A DNA stretch of 45,847 bases, taken from positions 1 through 45,847 of the forward strand of contig NZ_SBLC01000021.1 of the NCBI RefSeq assembly GCF_004054105.1, written 5' to 3'. The notes beneath the pieces are model-generated. The model saw only the letters and a list, made by a program, of their open reading frames with translations, did not search any database and was not told the origin of the DNA. Of the stretch, positions 26,454 through 35,233 are shown piece by piece (positions within the stretch are counted from its first letter, which is position 1; every line of letters starts with the position of its first letter). Both the position numbers and the translations under genes were made by a program. This DNA comes from Falsigemmobacter intermedius. GTDB taxonomy: Bacteria; Pseudomonadota; Alphaproteobacteria; Rhodobacterales; Rhodobacteraceae.

Positions 26454-28355
26454 ATGGCAGGACTGGCCACGCTTGCGGACCGTGACGCGATTGAAGCTGA
26501 GATGCCATGGAGCGCGCGCGACGTGCCCGCGACAATCTATGGCTTCCTTTCCGATATTGCGCGGCGTGTTCCCGACAGTCCGGCTCTGACCTTTCAGCTG
26601 ACGGCCGCAAGTGCTGCGGATCGCTCTCAGACGGTGACCTGGGGTGAGATGCTGGGGTGGGTGACGCGGGCCGCCAATCTGTTCCGCAGCCTTGGTGTGG
26701 GGGAAAAGGATGTGGTGGCCTATGTGCTGCCCAACAGCCTTGAGACCGCCGTGACGCTGATCGCAGGTTCCGTTGCGGGGATCGTGAACCCGATCAACCC
26801 CCTGCTTGAGCCTGAGCAGATTGCCGCGATCCTGCGCGAAAGCGGGGCGAAGGTTGTCGTCACCCTCAAGGCTTTTCCGAAGACCGATGTGCCGCAGAAA
26901 GTGGCTAAAGCCATCGCGCTCGCCCCCGGCGTGCAGACAGTGCTTGAGGTTGACCTCAACGGCTATCTGGGCTTTCCGAAGAACGTGATCGTGCCGCTGA
27001 TCCGGCCGAAGAACCCGGTGGCGCATCGCGCCAAGGTGCTGGATTTTCGCGCCGCCTGCTCCGCGCAGCCTGCCGGTCATCTGACCTTTGCAGACAGCGC
27101 GGGCGACCGTGTGGCGGCTTATTTCCATACCGGCGGCACCACCGGCATGCCCAAAGTCGCGCAGCACAAATACTCCGGCATGATCTACAACGGCTGGCTG
27201 GGCGGACATCTGCTTTTCACGCCGAAAGACGTTCTGATGTGCCCGCTGCCGCTCTTTCACGTCTTTGCCGCCTATCCGATTTTGATGAGTGCCATAGCCT
27301 CGGGGGCACATGTGATTTTCCCGACCCCTGCGGGCTATCGCGGGGAAGGCGTCTTCGACAATTTCTGGAAGCTTGTTGAGCGCTATAAGGTGACCTTCAT
27401 GATCACCGTCCCCACCGCGATTGCAGCGCTGATGCAGCGCCCGGTGGATGCGGATGTCTCGACCCTGCGGATGGCAATCTCGGGTTCGGCCCCCCTGCCG
27501 GTGGAGCTTTACAACCGCTTCAAGGCCGCAACCGGGGTCGAGATTGCCGAAGGGTACGGGCTGACCGAATGCACCTGTCTGGTCTCGGTCAATCCGATTG
27601 AGGGGGCAAAGAAGGTCGGCTCTGTCGGCATAGCTTTCCCCTATACGGAAGTGAAAATCCTGCAGAAAACCCCTGAGGGTTTTCGCGAATGCGAGCGTGA
27701 TGAGGTGGGCGAGATCTGCGTCTCAAACCCCGGCGTCTTTGAAGGCTCGACCTATACGGAGATCGACAAGAACCGCGATCTCTTTGCCGAAGGCCGCTTT
27801 CTGCGCACGGGCGATCTGGGGCGGATGGATGAGGATGGCTATCTCTGGATCACCGGGCGGGCCAAGGATCTGATCATCCGCGGTGGCCATAACATCGACC
27901 CCGCGGTCATCGAAGATGCGCTTTTGAAGCATGAAAGCGTGGCCTTTGCCGGGGCCATCGGTCAGCCGGACCCGCATGCGGGCGAATTGCCCTGCGTTTA
28001 TGTTGAGCTTGTCGCCGGGGCTGAGACCACGGTCGAAGATCTTGCGGCTTTTGCGGCCTCAGCCATTACCGAGCGGGCGGCGGTCCCGAAGTTCATCGGG
28101 ATCCTGCCGGATCTGCCGAAGACCGCCGTGGGCAAGATTTTCAAACCGGATCTGCGCCGCCTTGCGATCACCCGCGTTTACGATGCGGCCCTCGCGGCTG
28201 CGGGTCTCACGGCCCGCGTCACCTCGGTGATCGAGGATAGAAAGCGCGGCCTGGTCGCCCAGGTTGAGGCCGATCCCGCCACCAGCGACGGGGCCGTCCG
28301 CCGCGTCCTTGGGGATTACACCATCGCTTATGACCTGAACCGGCCCGGGGCCTGA
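26454..28355 (+). CDS. Acyl-CoA synthetase (AMP-forming)
   Basis: A 633-residue adenylate-forming enzyme that activates a carboxylic acid with ATP and CoA. The AMP-binding signature reads YFHTGGTTGMPK (about residue 220). Other motifs are EGYGLTE near 365, LRTGDLGRMDEDGYLWITGRAKDLIIRGGHNIDP near 455-480, and the catalytic lysine near the end in PKTAVGKIFKPDLRR. The length is at the upper end of the family, with an extra C-terminal segment of about 70 residues after the lysine. The substrate is not fixed by sequence; an acyl or aromatic acid is likely. ATG 26454 has GGGGGA upstream; the longer frame is rejected. Confidence 0.87.
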   Translation: MAGLATLADRDAIEAEMPWSARDVPATIYGFLSDIARRVPDSPALTFQLTAASAADRSQTVTWGEMLGWVTRAANLFRSLGVGEKDVVAYVLPNSLETAVTLIAGSVAGIVNPINPLLEPEQIAAILRESGAKVVVTLKAFPKTDVPQKVAKAIALAPGVQTVLEVDLNGYLGFPKNVIVPLIRPKNPVAHRAKVLDFRAACSAQPAGHLTFADSAGDRVAAYFHTGGTTGMPKVAQHKYSGMIYNGWLGGHLLFTPKDVLMCPLPLFHVFAAYPILMSAIASGAHVIFPTPAGYRGEGVFDNFWKLVERYKVTFMITVPTAIAALMQRPVDADVSTLRMAISGSAPLPVELYNRFKAATGVEIAEGYGLTECTCLVSVNPIEGAKKVGSVGIAFPYTEVKILQKTPEGFRECERDEVGEICVSNPGVFEGSTYTEIDKNRDLFAEGRFLRTGDLGRMDEDGYLWITGRAKDLIIRGGHNIDPAVIEDALLKHESVAFAGAIGQPDPHAGELPCVYVELVAGAETTVEDLAAFAASAITERAAVPKFIGILPDLPKTAVGKIFKPDLRRLAITRVYDAALAAAGLTARVTSVIEDRKRGLVAQVEADPATSDGAVRRVLGDYTIAYDLNRPGA

Positions 28356-28377
28356 GCCGGTCCCCTTAGGGCAGGGA

Positions 28378-30000
28378 TCAGTCTTTGCCCTGAGAAGGAT
28401 CAAGCGGCGGATCGCGCCACCAGGTCGTGTGGTGGTGCTCAAACATCGGATGAACCTGTGCGCCGAAGATCTGCGGCGCACTGTGACGGCTCAGATCGCG
28501 CCAGAAGGGCTGGATGATCACGAAGCTTTCGCGCAGCCGCTTCTGCAGTTCCGCCATGACCGGCCTGCGGGCCACATCGTCGCGGATCGCCAGCGCGTCA
28601 TCGAGCAGGCGGTCAAATTTGGGATCTGCAAAGCCGGTCTCATTCCAGGCTGAACTGCTGCGATAGGCGAGCGCGAGCGACTGGATCCCGAGAGGGCGCA
28701 TGTTCCATTCAGTCACCGACCAGGGATGCGCGCGCCATCCTTCCCAAAAGGTTTCAAGCGGCAGCCGTTTGCGTCTGACCCTGATCCCGGCATCCAGGCA
28801 CTGCACCGCGATGGCATCAGCGCTCAGCGCCTGCCAGTCATCATCAAGCGAGATCAGCTCAAACTCGTGATCCGCCATCCCCGCTTCGCGCAGAAGCTGC
28901 AGGGCGCGCTCGCGGTCCGGCTCCGGCAAAGGAGGCTGGGGGGCGTAATCGGGATGGGCGGGCCAGACGTGATCATTTGCAGCGACCGCGCCGCGCCCGG
29001 CCAGGCCAAGCTCCAGCACCACACGGTTGTCGGTAACCAGGGTCAGCGCCTCACGCACGCGAATGTCGCTGTAGACCGGATCGCGCAGGTTAAACCGCGC
29101 GGTCAGTGTCGCCGCACTGGCCATGACCGATGGATTCCACCCCAGCGCAGTAAGTTGCGGCGCAAGATCTGCGGCCGTGTCATCGGTCAGATCGATCAGA
29201 CCTGCGGCAGCGGCCTCGCCGATCCGCCCCGGTGCAGCGCCGGTGTCGATATATTCAATCGTCTCCAGAAAGGCGCCCTGACCGCGCCCCCACCAATGGG
29301 CATCCTGGCGGCGCAACACCGCGCGTTTTCCCGCCTCGTAGCTTTCCGGCAGATAGGGCCCGGTGCCGACAGGGGCGCTGAGCATGGTCTCTTCGCTGAA
29401 CCCCGGATGCACGATGGCGGCCGGATAATCCGCCAGCCCCGCCAGAAGCGTGGCATCCGGTCGCAGCAGATGCAGCTCCAGCGACAGGGGATCGCGCACC
29501 CGGATCGCAGTCTCCGCCGCGCGTCCGGTTTCGGGATCGATTAATGCCGCAAGCCGGGCAGCCATGGAATTGCCGGGCACATGGCTGTCACACCAGCGCC
29601 GCAGGTTGAAGGCGACATCTTCCGCGGTCAGTGCCTCGCCATTCGACCAGCGCACGCCCGGACGCAGCCAGAGCGCGATCCGCCGCGTGTCTTCCGAGAC
29701 CTCCCAGCGCTCAAGAAGCTTCGGGTGAAACTGCCCGTCGGTGTCATATTCCAGCAGATATTCCAGCCAGCCCCGGGTGAAATTCGTCATCTGAGACCGC
29801 GTGGCGAGCATCGGGTCGCGCAGCGCCGACAGCGTCATCTGCACCCGGATCCGCCCGCCGCTCAGAGGCATCGCCGCCTGCGCCTGACCTGCGTCCAGCA
29901 TCAGGCCCAGGCCGGCCAGACCGCTGAGATGCAGGAAGTCCCGGCGGCTGGCGGGTGGGAAAGGGGGCGCAACCGGGGGGCGGGCAGGGCGGCGGGTCAT
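28378..30000 (-). CDS. Twin-arginine exported peptide-type ABC substrate-binding protein
   Basis: A 540-residue extracellular solute-binding protein of family 5 (DppA/OppA-like). The N-terminus is PPASRRDFLHLSGLAGLGLMLDAGQAQA: a twin-arginine signal (SRRDFL) with an Ala-x-Ala cleavage site, so export by TatABC is expected. The mature part shows the family pattern of bound-peptide proteins (LRPGVRWSNGEALTAEDVAFNLRRW). No permease or ATPase genes of a peptide ABC system are adjacent, so it is an orphan binding protein here. It is followed by miaA upstream on the same strand, 60 bp away. The ligand is unknown. Confidence 0.87.
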   Translation of the reverse strand: MTRRPARPPVAPPFPPASRRDFLHLSGLAGLGLMLDAGQAQAAMPLSGGRIRVQMTLSALRDPMLATRSQMTNFTRGWLEYLLEYDTDGQFHPKLLERWEVSEDTRRIALWLRPGVRWSNGEALTAEDVAFNLRRWCDSHVPGNSMAARLAALIDPETGRAAETAIRVRDPLSLELHLLRPDATLLAGLADYPAAIVHPGFSEETMLSAPVGTGPYLPESYEAGKRAVLRRQDAHWWGRGQGAFLETIEYIDTGAAPGRIGEAAAAGLIDLTDDTAADLAPQLTALGWNPSVMASAATLTARFNLRDPVYSDIRVREALTLVTDNRVVLELGLAGRGAVAANDHVWPAHPDYAPQPPLPEPDRERALQLLREAGMADHEFELISLDDDWQALSADAIAVQCLDAGIRVRRKRLPLETFWEGWRAHPWSVTEWNMRPLGIQSLALAYRSSSAWNETGFADPKFDRLLDDALAIRDDVARRPVMAELQKRLRESFVIIQPFWRDLSRHSAPQIFGAQVHPMFEHHHTTWWRDPPLDPSQGKD

Positions 30001-30045
30001 CGGCGGGCTCCGGCAGGAAGGATGCCGTCAGTCTAGCCCTTTGCC

Positions 30046-30067
30046 GCCCTGAGAGGAAGCTCAGGGC
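30046..30067. repeat. Hairpin over the miaA stop codon
   Basis: GCCCTGAG (30046-30053) and CTCAGGGC (30060-30067) form a perfect 8-bp stem around a 6-nt loop. The right arm includes the miaA stop codon. No T-run follows in either direction. Confidence 0.4.
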
Positions 30068-30981
30068 AGGGAAATCACCGGCCAGTGACCCAGACGGTTG
30101 CGCATCCAGGTCCGCTGGCGCTTGGCATATTGCCGCGTCGCGGTGCAGGCCGCGTCGCGCGCCTCCTGGAGCGAGATCTCTCCGCGCAGATGCGCCACCA
30201 GTTCCGGAGCGCCGATGGCCCGCGCCCAGGGGCGCTCAGGCGCCCAGTGGTCCAGCGCCGCGCGCGCCTCCTCAAGCGCCCCGTCACGAATCATCTGATC
30301 AAAGCGCTGATCGATGCGGGCCCCGAGCCACTCTGCCTCCGGCATCAGCACCAGCGTCTGCGCCTGCTCCGGCGGCAGGACCGCGGGCCCGGTCTCCGCC
30401 TGCCAGGCCGCCAGTCCGCGCCCGGTGGTGCGCAGCACCTCCCAGGCCCGCTGCACCCGGGCGGGGTTGCGCTGATCTATCCGCGCAGCCGTCGCCGCAT
30501 CCAGATCGCGCAGCATCCCCTCGTGACCTTCCGTCGCACGCCGCAGATCCGCCTCAGCGCGGATCTCAGCGGGCACCGGCGGGATCTCTGCAAGACCCGC
30601 CGTCAGTGCGGTAAAGTTCAGACCCGTCCCGCCCACAATGACCGGACGCGGATCCTGCTTCAGATAGGCCGCGACCTCACGCAGCCAGTGCCCTGTGGAA
30701 TAGGCCTCATTCCGGCCGATATGGCCGTAAAGGTGATGCGGCGCGCGGCTTTCGTCCCCGACACAGGGCCGCGCCGAAAGCGCCCGCCAGCTGTCATAGA
30801 CCTGCAAAGCATCGGCATTCACAATGGCACGGCCCTGGGCTTCGGCCAGCCGCAGCGCCAGCCCCGATTTGCCGCTCGCCGTCGGGCCCGCGATCAGAAC
30901 CGGCTTTTCCGGCGAAACATCGCGCAGGAACCGCGCGAAAGGGTCAGGAAGATCGTTGAACATTACGCCGTTTTCGACCAT
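30061..30981 (-). CDS. miaA: tRNA dimethylallyltransferase
   Basis: A 306-residue enzyme that adds a dimethylallyl group to A37 of tRNAs reading UNN codons. The P-loop is GPTASGKSG (about residues 33-41) and the next motif is [18 protein letters not shown], the Rhodobacterales form of DSxQ. The C-terminal [14 protein letters not shown]-like segment (here [17 protein letters not shown]) contacts tRNA. Start codons at M1 (30981) and M7 (30963) are possible; neither has a strong ribosome-binding site. It is divergent from pyrH with an 85-bp gap. Confidence 0.95.
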   Translation of the reverse strand: MVENGVMFNDLPDPFARFLRDVSPEKPVLIAGPTASGKSGLALRLAEAQGRAIVNADALQVYDSWRALSARPCVGDESRAPHHLYGHIGRNEAYSTGHWLREVAAYLKQDPRPVIVGGTGLNFTALTAGLAEIPPVPAEIRAEADLRRATEGHEGMLRDLDAATAARIDQRNPARVQRAWEVLRTTGRGLAAWQAETGPAVLPPEQAQTLVLMPEAEWLGARIDQRFDQMIRDGALEEARAALDHWAPERPWARAIGAPELVAHLRGEISLQEARDAACTATRQYAKRQRTWMRNRLGHWPVISLP

Positions 30982-31066
30982 TTTGCGCGCCAGTCAACCA
31001 GGCAGGCTGCGGAAGCGACCGCAGCCGCCTGTCACAGCGAACAGTTTTAAGACGGAGAGCCAGGGC

Positions 31067-31813
31067 ATGAGCACCATCACCGGGGCGGATGAAGCACGCG
31101 GCGGTGTGACCTACAAGCGGGTCATGCTGAAGATTTCAGGCGAAGCCCTGATGGGGGACCAGGGCTTCGGCCTGCATCCGCCGACCGTTCAGCGCATCGC
31201 CGAAGAGGTGAAGGCCTGCCACGATCTCGGCGTTGAGATCTGCATGGTCATCGGCGGCGGCAATATCTTCCGTGGCCTTGCCGGCTCCGCCCAGGGCATG
31301 GAGCGCACCACGGCCGATTACATGGGCATGCTTGCCACGGTGATGAATGCGCTCGCCATGCAATCCGCCCTCGAAGGCCTCGGCGTCTTCACCCGCGTGA
31401 TCTCGGCCATCCCGATGGATCAGGTCTGCGAACCCTATATCCGCCGCCGCGCCGTGCGCCACCTTGAGAAAAAGCGCGTCTGCATCTTCGCAGCCGGCAC
31501 CGGTAACCCCTATTTCACCACCGATACCGCAGCCACACTGCGCGCGAATGAAATGGGCTGTGAGGCCGTCTTCAAAGGCACCAAGGTGGACGGCGTCTAC
31601 GACAAAGATCCGAAGAAATTCGCCGATGCCGTGCGCTATGAAACCGTCTCCTATGATGAAGCGCTCGAGAAAAACCTCGGCGTCATGGATGCAACGGCCA
31701 TCGCGCTTTCGCGCGACAACAAACTGCCGATCATCGTCTTCTCGCTCGATGAGCCGGGCGGTTTCCGCGGCATCCTCGCGGGTAAAGGCACCTACACCAC
31801 CGTAAAAGGCTGA
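31067..31813 (+). CDS. pyrH: Uridylate kinase
   Basis: A 248-residue amino-acid-kinase-fold enzyme that phosphorylates UMP to UDP. It starts with [19 protein letters not shown] and includes [12 protein letters not shown] (about 60-72), [18 protein letters not shown] and [15 protein letters not shown] 31067 is set by GGAGAG upstream; the long upstream open frame is a shadow over miaA. frr follows after 157 bp and a hairpin, a common gene order (pyrH-frr-uppS-cdsA). Confidence 0.97.
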   Translation: MSTITGADEARGGVTYKRVMLKISGEALMGDQGFGLHPPTVQRIAEEVKACHDLGVEICMVIGGGNIFRGLAGSAQGMERTTADYMGMLATVMNALAMQSALEGLGVFTRVISAIPMDQVCEPYIRRRAVRHLEKKRVCIFAAGTGNPYFTTDTAATLRANEMGCEAVFKGTKVDGVYDKDPKKFADAVRYETVSYDEALEKNLGVMDATAIALSRDNKLPIIVFSLDEPGGFRGILAGKGTYTTVKG

Positions 31814-31848
31814 TCTGTCTTTGGCTTTTTAAAAAATACTCCGGGGGC

Positions 31849-31867
31849 CCGGGGGCAGCGCCCCCGG
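31849..31867. repeat. GC-rich palindrome after pyrH (REP-like)
   Basis: CCGGGGGC (31849-31856), loop AGC, GCCCCCGG (31860-31867), preceded by TTTTTAAAAAATACTCCGGGGG and followed by CCTTTCC. I recall similar AAATACTCCGGGGG...CAGCGCCCCCGG elements scattered between genes of Rhodobacteraceae, so it may be a REP-like repeat that also attenuates transcription. Confidence 0.45.
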
Positions 31868-31887
31868 CCTTTCCAACTCCGTTCCCT

Positions 31888-31917
31888 TTGACTTTCCTAA
31901 AGCCAGGGGGCTAGAAC
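31888..31917 (+). promoter_or_regulatory. Candidate frr promoter
   Basis: TTGACT at 31888-31893 and TAGAAC at 31912-31917 with an 18-bp spacer, 54 bp before the frr start. It would drive the frr-to-lpxB block from downstream of the pyrH hairpin. Confidence 0.45.
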
Positions 31918-31970
31918 GAAGCAACTGAACGTCGCCGCAGCACGGCTGTGGCCAAAAGAGGGAAATCCCC

Positions 31971-32534
31971 ATGTCCGACGATCTCGACATTGATCTCGAT
32001 GACCTCGAACGCCGCATGGAAGGCGCCATGGCCGCGCTGCGGACCGAATTCGGCTCGCTGCGCACCGGCCGTGCCTCCGCCAATATCCTTGAGCCCGTCC
32101 AGGTCGATGCCTATGGCCAGATGACCCCTGTCAACCAGCTTGGCACCGTCAACGTGCCCGAGCCGCGGATGGTGACCATCAACATCTGGGACAAGGCTAT
32201 GGTCGGTAAGGTGGAAAAGGCGATCCGCGAGTCGGGCCTTGGCATCAACCCGCAGACCAATGGCACCATCATCATGCTGCCGATCCCGGAGCTGAACGAA
32301 CAGCGCCGCAAAGAGCTGACCAAAGTTGCTGCCCAATATGCCGAAGGCGCCCGGGTCTCGATCCGCAACGTCCGCCGCGACGGCATGGACCAGGTCAAAA
32401 AAGCCAAAGCCGCCGGCATGCCGGAAGACGATCAGAAGATGTATTCTGATGAGATCCAGGCACTGACCGACCGGATGATCTCTGCCGTTGACAAGGCTCT
32501 TGAAGCCAAACAACAGGAAATCATGCAGATTTAA
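31971..32534 (+). CDS. frr: Ribosome recycling factor
   Basis: A 187-residue factor that with EF-G splits post-termination ribosomes. It opens with an acidic [13 protein letters not shown] and shows the conserved [37 protein letters not shown] and the C-terminal helical bundle with [12 protein letters not shown]. Length is standard. Ribosome-binding site GAGGGAAA. uppS follows after 25 bp. Confidence 0.98.
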   Translation: MSDDLDIDLDDLERRMEGAMAALRTEFGSLRTGRASANILEPVQVDAYGQMTPVNQLGTVNVPEPRMVTINIWDKAMVGKVEKAIRESGLGINPQTNGTIIMLPIPELNEQRRKELTKVAAQYAEGARVSIRNVRRDGMDQVKKAKAAGMPEDDQKMYSDEIQALTDRMISAVDKALEAKQQEIMQI

Positions 32535-32559
32535 GGCCCGCTCGCGAGGAGAGGCCCGG

Positions 32560-33258
32560 ATGCCGTCTGACAAAACCACGCGGCCACAGCATGTGGCCAT
32601 CATCATGGATGGCAATGGCCGATGGGCCACCGGACGCGGCTGGCCGCGTCTGGTGGGGCACCGCCGCGGGGTGGAAAGGGTGCGCGATATCGTGCAGGCC
32701 GCTCCCGACCTCGGCGTGCAATGGCTGACGCTCTATGCCTTCTCCACCGAGAACTGGAAGCGCTCGACCGAAGAAGTTCTCGGGCTGATGAGCCTCTTTT
32801 CGCATTACATCCAGCGCGAGGCGGTCAAACTCGCCCGCGAGGGGGTGCGGATGCGCTTTATCGGGGATCGCTCGGGGCTTTCAAACCATCTTCAGGGTCT
32901 GATGCGCGACATTGAGGCGCAGACGGCCGGGAACAGCCGGCTGAACCTGACCGTCGCCATCAACTACGGCGGCCGTGATGAGGTTCTGCGCGCATTGCGC
33001 CGGCTGGCCGAGCGCGGAGACGAGATCTCGGAAGAGAGCTTCTGTCAGGCGCTCGATACCCATGACATTCCCGATCCCGATCTGGTGATCCGCACCAGCG
33101 GCGAGACGCGGGTGAGCAACTTCCTGCTCTGGCAGGCGGCCTATGCCGAATATGAATTCACGCCCACCCTCTGGCCGGATTTTACCGCCGAAGAGCTGGG
33201 TCGCATCCTGGACCGGTTCGGCGAGCGCGACCGGCGTTTTGGCGGAGCTCTGGCCTGA
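32560..33258 (+). CDS. uppS: Isoprenyl (undecaprenyl) diphosphate synthase
   Basis: A 232-residue cis-prenyltransferase that makes the C55 carrier for peptidoglycan and other envelope sugars. The active-site IIMDGNGRWA has the catalytic Asp17. LYAFSTENWKR, INYGGRDEVLRA and PDLVIRTSGETRVSNFLLWQ follow in family order. ATG 32560 is chosen for GAGGAGAGG just upstream; the longer frame is rejected. The stop overlaps the cdsA start by one base. Confidence 0.96.
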   Translation: MPSDKTTRPQHVAIIMDGNGRWATGRGWPRLVGHRRGVERVRDIVQAAPDLGVQWLTLYAFSTENWKRSTEEVLGLMSLFSHYIQREAVKLAREGVRMRFIGDRSGLSNHLQGLMRDIEAQTAGNSRLNLTVAINYGGRDEVLRALRRLAERGDEISEESFCQALDTHDIPDPDLVIRTSGETRVSNFLLWQAAYAEYEFTPTLWPDFTAEELGRILDRFGERDRRFGGALA

Positions 33259-34049
33259 TGTCCTCTGGTAACTGGGGCGATCTGCGCGCCCGTGTGCTCT
33301 CTGCGATCGTGATGGTCGCAGTCGGGGCGGTTGCGATTGCCCTTGGCGGTCCGGTCTGGTCGGCTCTGGTGGTCGTGGTCACGGCGCTGATGATCTGGGA
33401 GCTGGCCCGCATCACCGCACCAGAGGATTCCGCCGGGAAGCACCTCGGCGCCGCGCTGCTGGCGGTCCTGTCGCTTGGCGGCCTGCTCAACCAGGGCGGG
33501 CAGGTGATGCTTCTTGCGCTGTTCATCGTGCCGCTGGGTTTTGCCTTCACGCCGCGCCGGATGAAATGGGTGGCCGTTCCCTATGCCCTGGCCATTATGA
33601 CGGCGGGGGCGGGGCTTGTCTCGCTGCGCACCATGGGCGTCACGCCGCTTTTGTGGCTGCTGGCGGTCATCATTGTCTCGGATGTGGCCGGCTACTTTGC
33701 AGGCCGCGCCTTTGGCGGTCCGAAATTCTGGCCGGCGATCAGCCCGAAGAAAACCTGGTCGGGCACCGTGGCAGGCTGGATCGGCGCGGCCCTGGTCGGC
33801 GCAGGTTTTCACCTCGTCGCAGGTGCGCCGGCGGCTCTGATCTGGCTCTCGCCGCTGGTGGCTTTTGCCGGACAGCTTGGCGATATCCTTGAAAGTTGGC
33901 TGAAGCGCCGGGCAGGGATCAAAGACAGCTCCAACCTGATCCCCGGTCATGGCGGCTTTCTGGACCGCTTCGATGCGCTGCTGCTGGCCGCCATGCTGGT
34001 CTTTGTGGCGCAGCATATCCTTTATCTCTCGGTCGTGGGGGGCTTCTGA
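33258..34049 (+). CDS. cdsA: Phosphatidate cytidylyltransferase
   Basis: A 263-residue integral membrane enzyme that makes CDP-diacylglycerol from CTP and phosphatidate. About seven hydrophobic helices are present. The C-terminal signature SWLKRRAGIKDSSNLIPGHGGFLDRFD is complete, including the metal-binding Asp residues, and SPKKTWSGT precedes it. The start overlaps uppS (TGATG), suggesting coupled translation. dxr begins 2 bp after its stop. Confidence 0.96.
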   Translation: MSSGNWGDLRARVLSAIVMVAVGAVAIALGGPVWSALVVVVTALMIWELARITAPEDSAGKHLGAALLAVLSLGGLLNQGGQVMLLALFIVPLGFAFTPRRMKWVAVPYALAIMTAGAGLVSLRTMGVTPLLWLLAVIIVSDVAGYFAGRAFGGPKFWPAISPKKTWSGTVAGWIGAALVGAGFHLVAGAPAALIWLSPLVAFAGQLGDILESWLKRRAGIKDSSNLIPGHGGFLDRFDALLLAAMLVFVAQHILYLSVVGGF

Positions 34050-34051
34050 CC

Positions 34052-35224
34052 ATGCGCTCAGTCGCAATTTTCGGCGCGACCGGCTCGATCGGGGTCAATA
34101 CGCTCGATCTGATTGGCCGCGCGCCGCAGGACTATGAAGTTGCCGTGCTGACCGGCGGGCGCAATACGGCGCTTCTCGCTGAACAGGCCAGGCGCCACCG
34201 GGCAAAGCTTGCGGTGACGGCGGACGAAAGCCGTTACACGGAGCTGAAAGAACTTCTGTCGGGCAGCGGCACCGAAGTGGCTGCGGGCGCAGAGGCGATC
34301 CGCGAGGCGGCTGAGCGTCCCAGCGACTGGACAATGAGCGCGATTGTCGGCGCGGCAGGGCTGGTCCCCTCGCTGGCGACGGTGGAGCGCGGTGGTGCGC
34401 TGGCGCTTGCCAATAAGGAAAGCCTCGTCTGCGCAGGCCCGCTTCTGATGAAAACCGCAGAGGCCGCAGGGGCGGAAATTCTGCCTGTCGATTCCGAGCA
34501 TTCCGCTATTTTTCAATGCCTTGGCGGGCATACTTCAGAAACCGTTGAGAGTGTGACGATCACGGCTTCGGGGGGCGCTTTTCGTGACTGGCCTCTCGAG
34601 AAGCTTGCGGCGGCCAGCGTGTCTGAGGCCTCAACCCATCCGAACTTTGCCATGGGGCAGCGCATTACCATCGACAGCGCGACCATGTTTAACAAAGCCA
34701 TGGAAGTGATTGAGGCTAAAGAGTTCTTTGGCTTTGAAGCAGATCAGATCAATGTGGTGATCCAGCGTGAGCAGATCATCCACGCTCTGGTCACCTTTCA
34801 CGACGGGGCGATGATGGCGCATCTTGGTGCGCCGGATATGCGCCATGCCATCGGCTATGCGCTGCACTGGCCTGAGCGGCGCTTTGTTCCGGTTGAGCGT
34901 GTGGATCTTATCAAACTCGGGCAGCTGACCTTTGCCGCGCCTGACCCCGCCCGTTATCCGGCGCTTGCGCTCGCGGATGAGGTGATGAGATCGGGCGGCC
35001 TTTCTGGTGCGGTCTTTAATGCCGCAAAAGAGATCGCCCTCGACCACTTTATTGCCGGAAAGATCGGCTTCACCGATATGGCGCGGGTGGTTGCGGCGAC
35101 TTTGTCAGCCTGCTCGCGCGAAAGTGGCTATGGAACTGCGGCAGACAGCCTTGAGAAGGTGCTGCAGATGGACCACTTTGCCCGCGTCACTGCGACGGAG
35201 CTGATAGCCCGTCACCAGATCTGA
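34052..35224 (+). CDS. dxr: 1-deoxy-D-xylulose 5-phosphate reductoisomerase
   Basis: A 390-residue NADPH-dependent enzyme that commits DXP to the MEP isoprenoid pathway. The NADPH fold starts VAIFGATGSIGVNTLDLI. ALANKESLVCAG, DSEHSAIFQCL and FAMGQRITIDSATMFNKAMEVIEA are the catalytic and metal-binding regions. It feeds UppS in the same block with precursors. The start ATG 34052 follows cdsA directly. Confidence 0.97.
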   Translation: MRSVAIFGATGSIGVNTLDLIGRAPQDYEVAVLTGGRNTALLAEQARRHRAKLAVTADESRYTELKELLSGSGTEVAAGAEAIREAAERPSDWTMSAIVGAAGLVPSLATVERGGALALANKESLVCAGPLLMKTAEAAGAEILPVDSEHSAIFQCLGGHTSETVESVTITASGGAFRDWPLEKLAAASVSEASTHPNFAMGQRITIDSATMFNKAMEVIEAKEFFGFEADQINVVIQREQIIHALVTFHDGAMMAHLGAPDMRHAIGYALHWPERRFVPVERVDLIKLGQLTFAAPDPARYPALALADEVMRSGGLSGAVFNAAKEIALDHFIAGKIGFTDMARVVAATLSACSRESGYGTAADSLEKVLQMDHFARVTATELIARHQI

Positions 35225-35233
35225 GGACGGTCT

